64,000 bases of DNA, from NCBI RefSeq assembly GCF_958295425.1, contig NC_081139.1:13108377-13172376 (forward strand), given 5' to 3'. The notes beneath the pieces were generated by a model. That model was not told the DNA's origin and did no database searches. It was given only the letters and a program-made list of their open reading frames with translations. This DNA is from Solea solea (taxonomy: Eukaryota > Chordata > Actinopteri > Pleuronectiformes > Soleidae). Both the position numbers and the translations under genes were made by a program. Within the stretch, counting starts at the first letter, position 1, and every line of letters begins with the position of its first letter. Below are positions 50,076 through 62,057 of this stretch, in pieces.

Positions 50076-51625
50076 GATTTGGGAACCATAACATCATTTT
50101 ATGTATTATTAGCAGAGTTTCAAATGTGAACTAATGTGAACTAAGTTCAGCAGTTATATCGTGTAGATATGAATGAACGAGATTCACTCATTCACACATG
50201 CATTCCGGTGCTTCTGTTTTTAGCATTACACCTGCACCTGCCAAGTGTCCATCGAAGGCATCAGGAGCAATTCGGGGTTCATCACCTGTGGGTTTGAAGA
50301 ATCAAGTATAGAACCCTGAAATCAACCCCTTCCAACAGATTTGGTGTGACTGTGAGCTAGCCAGGTTTTATTCCAGGACAGGTTTAGTTCCTATGGTGTA
50401 ATCTAAATGGGATCTGAGTCATGGCACAGATGGAATATGTTTCCACACTTTTTTTGGGCGTGTAGTTTGACGCCTAATTGATGTGATTTATACTCAAGTA
50501 ATTACAGTAGTTTTAGAAGAAGGTGTTGTAGATGTGTTGGCATTAGATCACTTACCACTAGGTATCAGCAGTGAGTTGTATCAAGCTTCAGAGGTTTGCT
50601 GCGATTCAACGACCTCCTCACAGTGCAACAAGACACCTGTACTGAGCAAATCTCCTAAAACACAGTGTGTCTGCCCTGCAGAATTCTGCCTTTTGTTGAA
50701 TTACAATTAGTCTCAGCATTCCATTTATTCACCTTTGACCTGAGGTTTCCTTTTGTCAGTTTAGCTGCCCATCAGGTTTATTTGAGGAGTATATTCAAAA
50801 GACCTGCATAGGCAATATGATATTCAGCATATACTGGCAGATAGATTATTATTTGTTAATAATGCATGTGTGCGTTTTTTTATTGTTTTGTTTTTTAATC
50901 ATCTGCATATAATCCACTGACTGCTGCCTTACCTCACTGGTGAGGTCTCAGAGTTAGCATAACAACCTAAGCTGCCAAGTTGAATATTGAAAACAAAGTC
51001 AACCATTAGGTTGGCTTCAGCTGATCTGTTGGGGAGGAAGGTAGTGTGACTGCTGCAATGGTTTGTTTTGGCCAGCCAATCCAAACTTTGCTCAGAGCCT
51101 GAAACAAAAGATAAAGCCAATTAGAATCGGTGTTCTTTATGGTCTCAAGGTCAAGACGACAATGAACACAGAAGCTGACCTCATTCAGCAAACACATGAG
51201 GTCACCTATGTTTGGCCCATGTACAGTATGTCGAGGTGTGTGTTCAGATCAGTGCAAACATTATACATTCGAGTATACATGTATGTACCACTGTGTTTTT
51301 AGAGTTAGGGACTGACTCATGCTGACTATTTACACAGAGACAGGGAACTGTGAGCAGTGGAGCAAAGAAAAAATTAAAATCTGGTAATGCTGTTGAACCA
51401 CTTTCGGTTAGGCTTAGCAGTTGATTAATACATTTCTTATCAGTAATTTATTGTACTATTGTCAACATGCACACACTCACACACACAGGTTTGCCACTTC
51501 CCTTATCTTAACCATAACCAGTTAATGTCTAACCCTTACCTTAACTCAAATTCACAGATTATACCGTAACTTTAACCAGACATGGACCAGGACCTGAATT
51601 TGGTTCCCATTAGTAACCAAAACTA

Positions 51626-51648
51626 TCTCTCTCTCTCTCTCTCTCTCT
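51626..51648. repeat. (CT)n microsatellite
   Basis: About 11 CT dinucleotides. Confidence 0.9.
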
Positions 51649-52090
51649 GTGACTAGTTTTGTCATCTTCTGTTTTAGTGAAATCTGGTGTGATGTGGAAA
51701 CATTGTTAAAGTTAAAACATTGATAGATTATCCACTTAATCTTAATAAGTGGAAGTGAATGAGAGAATAAATCAGAAACCCTGGTGTAGTTTCTTTATGT
51801 GTAGAAAGGTGCAAGTAATGTATGTGATTCCAGTGTGCAGAATGATGAAGAAAACACAACCGTGCTGCAGTTTGCCCTCTAATACTTACATTACATGTGC
51901 TTTTGTTAGGCTTTCCCAACACATTACATAACTGTAAACAAAGATCTTAAACCCTATGCCAGTGTACACCGGCCCATGTTGACGCTTCTAAAGAGTTTTA
52001 GAGAGAAAAGAGCAGGGCAGGTTTGTTTAGTTGATCAAGTTCTTAGGAAAGCAGGGGAGGAGGAAGCGGAGGATGGAGGTGTGGTCATTA

Positions 52091-52174
52091 TCAGGTGGAA
52101 TTCCCCTGAACTCACCTGAGTCCGTCCCCCGCTCCTTTACCACAGTATAAAGGAGCACATCACTATTATTACAC
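52091..52174 (+). promoter_or_regulatory. elf3: elf3 promoter with TATA box and kappaB-like site
   Basis: TATAAA at 52146-52151 lies about 25-30 bp before the likely start. GGAATTCCCC at 52097-52106, whose inverse GGGGAATTCC fits the NF-kappaB consensus exactly, lies about 40 bp upstream of the TATA box. Mammalian ELF3 is known to be induced by inflammatory cytokines through a promoter NF-kappaB site, so the arrangement looks conserved. An E-box-like CAGGTG overlaps just before it. Confidence 0.6.
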
Positions 52175-52240
52175 AGTAAGACTCACTCATCTTGGATATT
52201 CTTGGAGTCATTTCTTTCTTTGCATCAAACTGTGGCTCAG
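52175..52240 (+). other. elf3: Non-coding first exon of elf3
   Basis: It runs from the estimated start site after the TATA box to the donor CTCAG|GTAAAT at 52240/52241. Intron 1 is 191 bp and ends at the acceptor TTGTTAG at 52431. The 5' end is an estimate from TATA spacing. Confidence 0.55.
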
Positions 52241-52438
52241 GTAAATGTCATTATTACCATTGCACTGCTATGCTAGAGTGGTCCAGTGTAGACGTCAGTC
52301 TTACATTATAAAGCTAGAGTAAAATCAATTTGTTAATTACATGTTTTTCCTATTTTAACTAAAATATATATGTATTTTAGATTTTTTCAAGTTATTTTTT
52401 AATAACATTTTTTTTCTTGCATGTTTGTTAGTGTCTCC

Positions 52439-55216
52439 ATGGCGTCAACGTGCCTGAGCAGCGTCCTGACGCATGCCAACCTCACCATGTACCAGACTGG
52501 TATCTCTGATGTCCTGCCACAGCAGCCCAGTGCTCTGACATTCAACCCATCGTACAGCGGCAACATCAACAGTAAGAGGAAATCTTATTTCTGTCTATAA
52601 GTGTTGTAGATTCATTTGTTTGTGTGTTAAGCAAAAGCAAAAGAAAGCTGGAATCATATAAGGGCTTTGAAAGCATGCAAGCATGTTAATTATTGTATTC
52701 CAGCCTGGGTTTCGTAGGCGGTTTCAGCTGAAGACTAATCCTGCAGTAAACACAATCCTTGATTTTCAAAACTCGCAGACATCAAGACTAGGTCACTGAA
52801 CTTTACTTGGCCCCATTTGGATGCAGTTAGTTTAATAATTGACCAGATGGTAAATGTTTAACTTATCATATCAGTCAACACATTGTTGTTAAAACAGCTT
52901 GGGCTTTGTTTGAGAGACAAATCCAGACCAGGTGATGATTCAGAGGGGTATCAGTCAATAATCCAGATTGCTGGATTTCAGGTTTATTTAGGAGGAGGAG
53001 GAGGAGTTGGCAGGTTGATGTAATTAATTACAAGAGTTAATTTCTAAATCTGTATCTCACCATCATTTATTTTTTACGCTTAAGTGCATTAAGCACATTA
53101 AAGCACCACACATGCTCTGAAGAACATCAGGCAATTCCTCCATCCTTTTTTGCAGATCACTGGTACAAGCACGTCAGCCCAGTCTGCTGGTCACCTGACA
53201 GTGTTCTGGAGTGGATCAGCGACCATGTAGAGAGTACCAAGTTTGATGCAAGCACCCTCAGTCTGGACTGCTGTGCCATGGACGGACCTTCCCTTTGCCA
53301 GATGAACCAGGACCAGATGATTGGGATCTTCGGCCCACAGCTTGGACCACACCTTCATCACAGTCTGCAGGAACACAAGGCCAAATATGGTAAAACTGCA
53401 TGACATATGTCTATCTATCATTAGTACTGTTACACAAATGTGCTGTTTTCAGTTGCCAGCAACTTAGTACAGTATATCCTCTTTTTTACTTGGATGAATA
53501 AAGATTGTGGCCTGATTTGTATTTATTTTTTGCCCTCCAGAGTTTCAGACCCTCACAGGACCAGAGCTGAACGAGACCTGCCAGCTTCTGGACAACTTCC
53601 TGCACAACCTAAACTTTCCTTTGCTCAGCACCGTTAAAGTTGGCCTGGGTATGTATTCCACGGAGATGAAAGACGCTGACTTATAACGGATAGTGTGAAA
53701 ATCCGCGTACTAATACAGCTACTTCATACCAACAGATGACGTAGTTATCAACAAGAGGGAGTTTGACTACAGGGATGAATATGATCTGACCAGTTTGACT
53801 ATGGAGTCCATGATACCTCTCCAAGAAGATTATCTGTCTGATAATCAGTCTGACAGCGAGTACAGCTCCACCTCAAACAGTCAGTATTTAACATGATTCT
53901 CATGTTTGCTATCACATTCCTCACCTACCTCTGTTTACCAAAAACTTATTTTATAACACAACATATTTCTCTTGTCTTTAGGTGGCATGTGTGGCTTTTC
54001 GGGCCACAGCTCCCCAGAGTCTGGCAGTGGTGAATCGGACCCAGAGTTCTCCTACCCACGGATTACCAGTGAGTAAACAGAAAATAGTCACTGTTTGCAT
54101 TCCACATTCTCAGCAGTGTTAATGAGTTTAAGTAAACACCTGACAAAACTATTGTGTTGGCAGAGGGGCACATCAAATCTGAGAAAGGAGAAACTCGCCT
54201 GAAGCGGCCACGGGGACGACCTCCAAAACTCAGCAGAGTGCACAGCAGCAACGATTACGAGAGCCCTAAGAAAAATAAACATGGTGAGGAAATGTTTGGG
54301 AAAGCTCCAATGTTGTATTATGCATCATGTAAAACACAGTTCAAAGGGGATGTGTACTCGAGCACTGCGGATCAATTTTTCAAGCTATACTTTGCATCTA
54401 TTTTGCATCTTTATCAGGCTGCAGATGCTTATTTGAATTCTGTTTCATATCACACACAAAGACACATTAAACTCACTGTGCCCTACTGTTTTTGGTAGTT
54501 CCTCGAGGCACTCACTTGTGGGAGTTCATCAGGGACATTCTGATCCATCCAGAAAGGAACCAAGGCCTGATGAAATGGGAGGACCGCCGTGAGGGTGTCT
54601 TTAAGTTCCTCAAGTCTGAGGCTGTGGCTCAGATGTGGGGCCAAAAGAAGAAGAACAGCAGCATGACCTATGAGAAACTCAGTCGTGCCATGAGGTGAGT
54701 TAATTCATCAGCTTTACACTCTTATCTGCCTGAATCTTTAATGTTTACAGAGAGTGACCAGTGGCTAGACCTAAAACACAACATAGTGTAATGAAGTCAC
54801 CCATTAGTGAGATGATTTCATCTTGTATGGTCAAATTTAGAGATATTCTCCAGTAATTTAGGATTGGACTGTCAAGTTACAAAACACTTCAAAGTCTAGT
54901 GGACACATCTGGTTTGCTTAGGCCACACTTAAAGTTTGTAGCACAATCTTGTTTTGATCAAACTTAAGTTTCATGGCTTATTCAGTGGATGAAGCTGTGT
55001 TCCACGACAGTTTTCATAGCATCTAGTTACCTCTCTAATCCTGATCTTGATAAGTTTGTGTCCTAATCCTGGACTAAATGAACCTTTTCCACCTACAGGT
55101 ATTACTATAAGAGGGAGATCCTGGAGCGCGTTGATGGCAGGAGGCTTGTATACAAATTTGGGAGGAATTCTAGCGGCTGGAAGGTTGACGAGACTGGCAT
55201 GGACGTGAGGCATTAG
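52439..55216 (+). CDS. elf3: ETS transcription factor ELF3 (eight coding exons)
   Basis: Nuclear epithelial-specific ETS factor that binds GGA(A/T) sites in epithelial and inflammatory genes. Coding exons are 52439-52571, 53156-53389, 53541-53648, 53736-53879, 53982-54068, 54164-54283, 54499-54694 and 55099-55216. All have GT-AG introns and join in one frame of 379 residues; human ELF3 has 371. The Pointed domain spans about residues 45-122 (W-I-S-D-H-V-E core). Residues 159-235 are acidic and serine-rich, as in the activation region. An AT-hook ([10 protein letters not shown]) is at 249-258. The ETS domain spans about 281-363 with tryptophans 283, 302 and 322, and the recognition helix [14 protein letters not shown] at 331-344 contains R338 and R341. 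The AT-hook separates it from EHF and ELF5. The start follows the acceptor by 7 bases. The donor after 53879 (GTCAGT) is weak but keeps the frame. Confidence 0.94.
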
Positions 55217-55683
55217 TCACTGAATGTGGGGAGAAAGTCACCAAAAACCAGAAAAGGTGTTCTTACAGGAGCTACATGTTACTCACATGGCCTGTTTGAA
55301 AGTAAACCTTGCCTCCCTCCGATGTTTATGACACTAACTTCCTTTAAGAAGGAAGGTGTTGCAAAAAATGTAAGCCACTGTTTTTGGCTCTAGTAGGTTT
55401 TATGAACCAATATTATTGTTGTGACTGTTATTTTGTATTTTTATTTCTAAAAGCGAGTATGTACACAGTACTTAAAATGGTCATCATTTTGTAAGTTTGT
55501 TTTTCGGTAAACACTAAAAGGCTGTTCTTTTACTAAAGCAGGGCTAACTCCCTATTCTTATCTGTCATTTATTTGTTGATTTGTATTATATGAGCATTGT
55601 TGCTCTGAAAACATTGTTCACTTTGATTTTTTTATATATACTTCTTTGAAACTGTGAAACTGACATCCTCAGTTTTGTGTGTA

Positions 55684-55689
55684 AATAAA
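55684..55689 (+). terminator. elf3: Poly(A) signal AATAAA of elf3
   Basis: Canonical hexamer 468 bp after the stop codon, followed by a TGTTTATGACG stretch. It gives a transcript end near 55705. Confidence 0.7.
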
Positions 55690-57061
55690 TGTTTATGACG
55701 ATTTGAATGAAGGATCAAGTCAGGAACAGTCTTTTTACAAGTAAACCTAATGCGAGCAATCAAGACAGAACAGGGAGACAACAAATGTGGGTGATGTTAC
55801 TTCCACTTAATACAGTAACAATGTGCACTACATGTCAATTGGTATCACTTATTATAAAGTGTGTTTTCACAATGTTTGAATTAGAAGTAAATATATCAGT
55901 TCTTATATGTTATAGCCACCTGTAAAAACATGTTGTAGGCATCAGCAACAGTGTGCTGTTCAATGTGATTGTTTTGATGTTAATTGATGATTGTATTTGT
56001 CTTCACTGTGATATCATGTATGTTGTTAATTGTTAAATATGTTTTTTTGTTAACTAAGAAATACATTTTCACATATAATAACTGCTTATTTTCCATTCTA
56101 AGCTCTGCTCTGGTATCAAATCAATCAGATATTATTTGTATAGCAGATAAAGTCTAAAACAAAGACCCCACCCACCCATCACCAACCCCTATCCACACAT
56201 AAAGTGAGTTAGAGAAATGAAACAGACCTGATGAAACGCTATCCTATATTTAAGTAATTAGCAATTAGGAAACACCAGATACTAAAATGTGTATACAGTA
56301 TATGTGGCCACAATAAGGATTGTGGGTGACTAAAATGGTGCAAACAAAAGGAACTGGATGGAACTGACATGCAGATTTTACAGTTTTAGGAAGGTTGGCA
56401 ATTTGTGGCAAAGGTTGATTGTTTTGAATCAGTCACAGTCTCTAACAGCAACAACTGCTTTGTCATAGGATTTCTACATTTCTACACAAACAAAGACATT
56501 GTCTGCATCTTCACAATGGTCCCTTCAGTCTTAATAGTCTGCAAAGTGCAGTGTGTGTTGTCCTTTATAACCAGCCATTTATTAATCAATAAGAAGTTTG
56601 ACCACCAAACCGATAAATAGTTCTCTGGGCATCAGTAACAACTCAACAGTATTCAGTTATGTTAAATACATACATACATACAAAAAAAAAATGTAATTTC
56701 TGTAAAAGGCCTGGTTTCTGAAACTGTCACATGTAAGTCAGTCACATGATAGGATGCCATGACTTTGCAAACCATTGACAGTAAATCTCAGGGATGTGCA
56801 AATTTTGATTTCAGTTGAGAAACTTAATTGTTCAGCTCACCACTTAAAATATTTGGGGCCAGGCTTGGTTTGCACTCTGTTTGACAAGCTGTGCTCAAGC
56901 GATGGAACAGATTTTTGATTCTCTGTGGCACATGGAGCCTCAATGCTTAGATGCTCTCAGGTACCAGACTTTGGCACAAATTGATTTAACATGAGATGAT
57001 GCTCTACCTAACCCTCAACATGATGATGTTGTCTCAAATGAAACATAGCTGGACTCAGCAT

Positions 57062-57343
57062 GGGCCACATGGTTGGTGTAGTGCTTAGCACTCTTGCTAA
57101 GGAGTTTGCATGTTCTCCCTGTGTGTGCGACTGTGCGTGGGTTTTCTCTGGGTTCTCCGGCTTCCTTCCAAAAACATGCAATATGGAGGTTATGTAAATT
57201 GGACACTCTAAATTGACCATAGGTGTGAATGTGAGAGTGTCTCTATGCCTGTGGCCCTGTGATGGACTGGCGATCTGTCCAGGGTGTACCTCGCCTTTCG
57301 CCCTATGTCAGCTGAGACATAGCAGTAGAAGATGGATGGATGG
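57062..57343 (+). mobile_element. tRNA-derived SINE with L2-like 3' tail
   Basis: The head GGTTGGTGTAGTGCTTAGCA resembles a tRNA-derived promoter. The body has GGAGTTTGCATGTTCTCCC, GGGTTCTCCGGCTTCC and AAATTGACCATAGGTGTGAA. The tail has GATGGACTGGCGATCTGTCC and (GATG)n. This order is typical of a very common fish SINE. The copy is slightly shortened and mutated. Confidence 0.8.
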
Positions 57344-57724
57344 TTCTAATGATGTTTTTTCCCAGCCCTGCTTTACCTGCACTAAAAATGCAGACACGGA
57401 AAAGGGAGAAGCAAAAATTCCCTTAAAACACACAGAGCCATTGTATAAACAGGCCCCAACACTAAATCTTAAGATCTCACCAGAGTAGTGCCATAAAAAC
57501 CTGTAAGACCTGTCCACTTGGATTGTTTGACAAAGTGCTCGCATTACACCACAAGGCTCCTTTCAACCAGCAATTGGTACCTGGGACTGCACACCTGACA
57601 CCATTATGCAACAAACAATTGCATTAAAGCTTTCAAATGAACCATATAATGTGTCACTTTTGTATAGAAGTCAACATGCATGAGTTAAAGAAGCGAGTCG
57701 TTGCTGATTGACTGTGCAGGTGCT

Positions 57725-57782
57725 TTCTCTCTCTCTCTCTGTCGCTGTCACTCTCTCCCTCTCTCTCTCTCTCTCTCTCCCT
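57725..57782. repeat. (TC)n microsatellite
   Basis: Interrupted CT repeats followed by a short TG run. Confidence 0.9.
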
Positions 57783-59695
57783 GTGTGTGTATGTGTACAT
57801 TGACATTATAAATGACACAATCATTTCTAAGTAGTCTTTATGATGTCACTGACAGTAGACACACTATCAATCCTTCATTGTTAGACTTCCAGCAGTATAA
57901 CTGAGCACTGTCTGTCTGCTACCTCTAACTGACACTGGCAGGTGGAGGTTTCTGGCCGAAGCTCAGCGTACAACAGGTCTGGCCTGTTGGAGATGACAGC
58001 AGATAATAATCTCTAGTCTGGCAGCAGTTGTTGGCACTAAAGTTGGCTCTCGTTACACAAACAACCATGTCTCTCGTCAAGCGACACTGATATCTGATGG
58101 CGCTGAAGCAAAGCAGCAATGTGAAGATAGTGGAGAGTCTAGTCAAATTCATCACAGTCCACTTTTGCTGAGAACTAAGAGTGACTCTAGCCTAAGTGAA
58201 AAGGGTTCTGTCGCTCATCGTATGGTGGTGTTTTACGTCAGTTGTCATCCATATTGTTGCATTGCTGTCTTTGGTTATTGTGTTTTACTATTAGTGTCTC
58301 CCCAGCTGGAGCTGAGGATTGTCGCACAGGCACCTGTAACTTTCTCCTCCATCCATAACATCTCCTTGAAAAGTGAGAAATCGTGGTGTGATTCAGCCTG
58401 ATATACTGTGCACTTAGCTTCACAGAGAAGTCTTACAGTGTTTGCAACACTTGTGTGGCCTCAATTCAAATGCATGTCTTTGCAGTCATCATCACTATGA
58501 TCATAAAAAGTACAAGGTACTCTCATCTAATCACTAAAAAAAACAATTGGTGTGGCCAGTTTAAGCTGGCTGAGCCAAGCAGTTACAGTCCAGCCTCAAC
58601 CTGTGTTATCAGTCAATTTAGCTTTATTTACTGTAGTACACTCAGGTGACTGTGCTTTGGGCGCGATGTTCACTACTACGTGTGTATGGGTATGAAAGAT
58701 AGAAACTGTGCTGCAAATGTGCAATGTTTAGTTTGAGTTTTGTGTGAAAAGCTCCATCAGGCTGTCACAGTTAGTATCTACAGGGGCAGGTGTATGATAT
58801 GTAACTAGGAGAACTGGTTTTTATCATTTGTAATGTAGCTTGGGGGCGGAAGGCTAAAAATAAGGCTTTCAAACTAATTTTAGGTTTTAGGTTAATAGTT
58901 AAGCGGGAGTGGGGGTTTTATGCAACCCCTCCTCCAGGCAACTCAGAGAAATGTCAGTGTGTTTATTAATTTAAATGATCAGATTCTTGCAGCAACCATG
59001 TTTTAATTGTACAGAATGATGATAAATTACAACACCACTGACTAATAGCGATTTATGTGCAAGTGACCTAATATTTAGACCAAAAATCAAACAAAATGAT
59101 TCTATATTTTAAATAATTACCTGTACTTACTTTATATTTTGCATAATTCTAACATTTCTTTTGTAGATGTAATCTGTTGAAATATTGTATATTATTTTTT
59201 TCATATGAAAAACTCCTTTCTTTAATGTGTGTTTGTCTCATTTTTTTGTAGCAGATGACGTGAGACAACGATGAACCTGAGAACAGATTTTCAGATTTGT
59301 AAAGCAGCATTCAGGTGAGGTGATCACACAGTAACTCCCCTGCCAATTACAATAAAATGTACACATTTAAGTCTGATTATTTACGAGTTCATTCTGAAAG
59401 CGGCCTGAAAAGCAATCATCCGTCCCTCCCTCAAAACAATAACCCTCGACTTAACTCTTTGTGAGGAACACACAAACAGGTGGAGGAGTAAAAGACCATA
59501 ATCACGTTGCTGTTTGCTAGCAGTGATACACATAATCAGTGGAAACATTTCGCATGTCCTTACTCTAAACTGATAAATCATATTTTAACAATCCATCCAT
59601 CTCACTTAATTGAATCCTCTGCCAACTGCAACAGACCTGATCCAACGTGCATTCATGTGTTAATACCTGTTAATTATCTAACTGATCATAGCACT

Positions 59696-59696
<1 letters not shown>

Positions 59697-59729
<33 letters not shown>
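59697..59729. repeat. (CA)n microsatellite
   Basis: About 16 CA dinucleotides. Confidence 0.95.
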
Positions 59730-59733
<4 letters not shown>

Positions 59734-60388
59734 TTGAGGTGGTGAGAGTGACTGCTCTCCTCCTTCTAGGTCAACATACCTGTCGAACAGGAAGATTTGG
59801 CCACTGGCCAGAATGTGAGTGTGGCACGTAGCTTACGGGAAACTTCATAATCAGTGCCAGAAAAACACGCTGGGAAAGAAATGGGGTGGAGTTTTTCTGC
59901 AGTGATCTCAGTGCATTGTCACCTGGTAAACACAGTCATTATGCCCTTCCCCAGGGTTACTGATTAAACACTTTCGTTCTTGCAGTCTATCACACTGCCA
60001 TCCATGCCACTATGCCAAATTAAATCACACACAAAGACAGAGCCATACCCACCCATGACACACTAGTGCGCAGTAGGTCACTTTTATAGTACATCTCTGA
60101 TCTGATGCTGCATTATGAATAATTTTGTGTTCATGAGAGTCAAGACTAATCAAACTCCACGCAGAGAGAATCTCGTTTAAACCACAGTGTGTAGGTATAA
60201 GCAGCTTATTATACAACCGACCACTTCATTACTCTGGAGGTGAGACAGGGGCATGCTGTTAAAATACAAATATTTTTGGCAGTGTTGACTGATTTTATTG
60301 CATTTAGTATGCAACTCCTTTTAAGTCTTTTCTCTGTTTTTCTGCAGCATAGAATGTTGATCATATGAAGTTCTTACTGTCTTCTTGG

Positions 60389-60593
60389 TCACGTGATGTT
60401 CCATGTGACATGTCTTCCCTCCTGTTTTGCTCCTGAAAGCAACAAACACCACCATCAACCTGGGATGTGGGATGTTACATCCTATCACACGTCACCTGGG
60501 ATAGTGTCCCCAACAGGACAAGGCCCATCACATGTAACATCACGTGACCTGATCTGAGGAAAACCACAGGAAGTGGTCGAAACATGTCAAGGT
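60389..60593 (+). repeat. Local repeat with internal inversion, copy 1
   Basis: A block at 60530-60593 (ACATGTAACATCACGTGACC ... GAAACATGTCAAGGTA) recurs at 62004-62057. Its first half also occurs inverted at 60389-60414. The family is unknown to me. Confidence 0.6.
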
Positions 60594-61559
60594 ACATTAT
60601 TTTTTCTGTCTGACTGAAAGAAATTTAAGCTCAGAGAACACTTTTGCAGAAATGTCCTGTGATTGGTCATTTTCTCCTGTAATGGGTCAGTATTAGTAAA
60701 GCCCGTAACCCACAACGATCACTTGATTTACATCATTCTGAGTTTCCGTGATTGATGATGTCCAAAAAAATCCTGCCTAGTATACCTTCAAAAACTCCTG
60801 AAGTCAGATGAAAAACAAAGAGTTATATTATTGTTAATAAATACGACATCATGGCCAATGTTTTGCTTTGCGGAGCTTCATAAAACAGATTTCTGGCCAC
60901 ATTCTTGTCAGCCTCCCAGACACGATTAGTGATCCTTGAAGGTTGCATTAAATTAACGCCACCTGACCTTTGCAGAGGAGAAAAGGCATGCACTCATGTC
61001 CTGGAGCTAATTCAGCTGAATAGTTCATCAGGCAGCACGACATTGCCAACCTAAAATTGCTTGACGGTCAACATTTAAAGTCTAAAGGTTCCTACAAAAT
61101 GTTTAAGCTTTAGAAAAAAGCTAATAGTGGATGTAGTCACAAACTAGTGCTGCTATTCAATTTCTGTGATCCCACCCATTATTTCCCGTCAGTATCATGT
61201 GTGAGTATCGCTTGACACTGATAACACATTGTGTGTTAAGGTAGAGACTGCTCCTTGGCTATGACACTACTGTCTCCTGCCAGGAAATATTTACTGCCAG
61301 GTTTTTACAGCCTTTACTGACAACAGTAAATGTTGCTGCTGACTTAAGATACAGTCGGCTGATATATGTTATTTGGACTGGATGACCTTGTCTATGCTGG
61401 GCCAAGACAGCTCCAGTTATTGACCATTTGTCACTTTGTGGTTGTTGTTTTAAACATGTATTAGTTTGGGTTATTTTTTTTTTCTCTGTCTCCACTGGTT
61501 GCTGATTGTGTGAACTTTTGGGTTTCTCTCTATGATACTTAAATGTCTCAACCTTACGA

Positions 61560-61625
61560 TGTTAAGTGCCTTGAGATAAAGCATGTTGTCATTTGGGACT
61601 TGAGAAACCAAATTTAATTGAACTG
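61560..61625 (+). mobile_element. Non-LTR retroelement 3' tail
   Basis: GTGCCTTGAGATAAAGCATG followed by TTTAATTGAACTGAA matches the tail at 63600-63680 and the common fish GTGCCTTGAGAT...TTGAATTGAA tail. Confidence 0.5.
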
Positions 61626-61937
61626 AAGTCATGATGGGGAGATAAATAAGGCATTACAGAGATTTAAGAAAAAAAAAAAAACACATTCCAAAATGAGAAC
61701 TCAGGGAAAACCTATAGCTGGAAATGCTGACTCAGCTTTTAACATTGAATGAATAATTTCATCATTACATTCAAGAAATATAATTCAGAAATGACATACC
61801 AGTCATTTATTGCAGAGCTGGACGTTTGGACTTAGGGTGTATTGTCCAAAAAGGTTCATACTGTCTTCTTGGTAAAATCATTGAGTTAGTTAGTTAGATT
61901 ATCTTGTTCTGTTTGGTGGGATGCTGGGGGATGCAGA

Positions 61938-61950
61938 CAGCAGGGGGCGT
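61938..61950 (+). promoter_or_regulatory. CTCF-like motif downstream of elf3
   Basis: CAGCAGGGGGCGT is close to the CTCF core. Sequence match only. Confidence 0.3.
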
Positions 61951-61997
61951 AGTTATCCCCTGCTGTCTGACAAACCTGCATAAAACAGGAAGCCAAG

Positions 61998-62057
61998 ACA
62001 TGTCACATGTAACATCACGTGACCTGAACTGGGGAAGTGGTTGAAACATGTCAAGGT
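61998..62057 (+). repeat. Local repeat, copy 2
   Basis: Direct copy of 60530-60593 with a short deletion. Its start, ACATGTCACATGTAACATC, matches the inverse of 60389-60414 with one or two mismatches. Confidence 0.6.

Larger units (their letters stand above)
39846..52090. other. Intergenic region between asip1 and elf3
   Basis: 12.2 kb without an intact gene. It holds a SINE/LINE tail (40062-40119), GAATA and AATA short repeats (41928-41957, 42080-42100), coding-like scraps at 44766-44966 and 48171-48300, TA and CT tracts, an inverted-repeat element (47255-47794), a possible MITE (48362-48533) and fish dispersed repeats at 49831-50075 and 51480-51625. The rest shows nothing I can assign. Confidence 0.6.
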
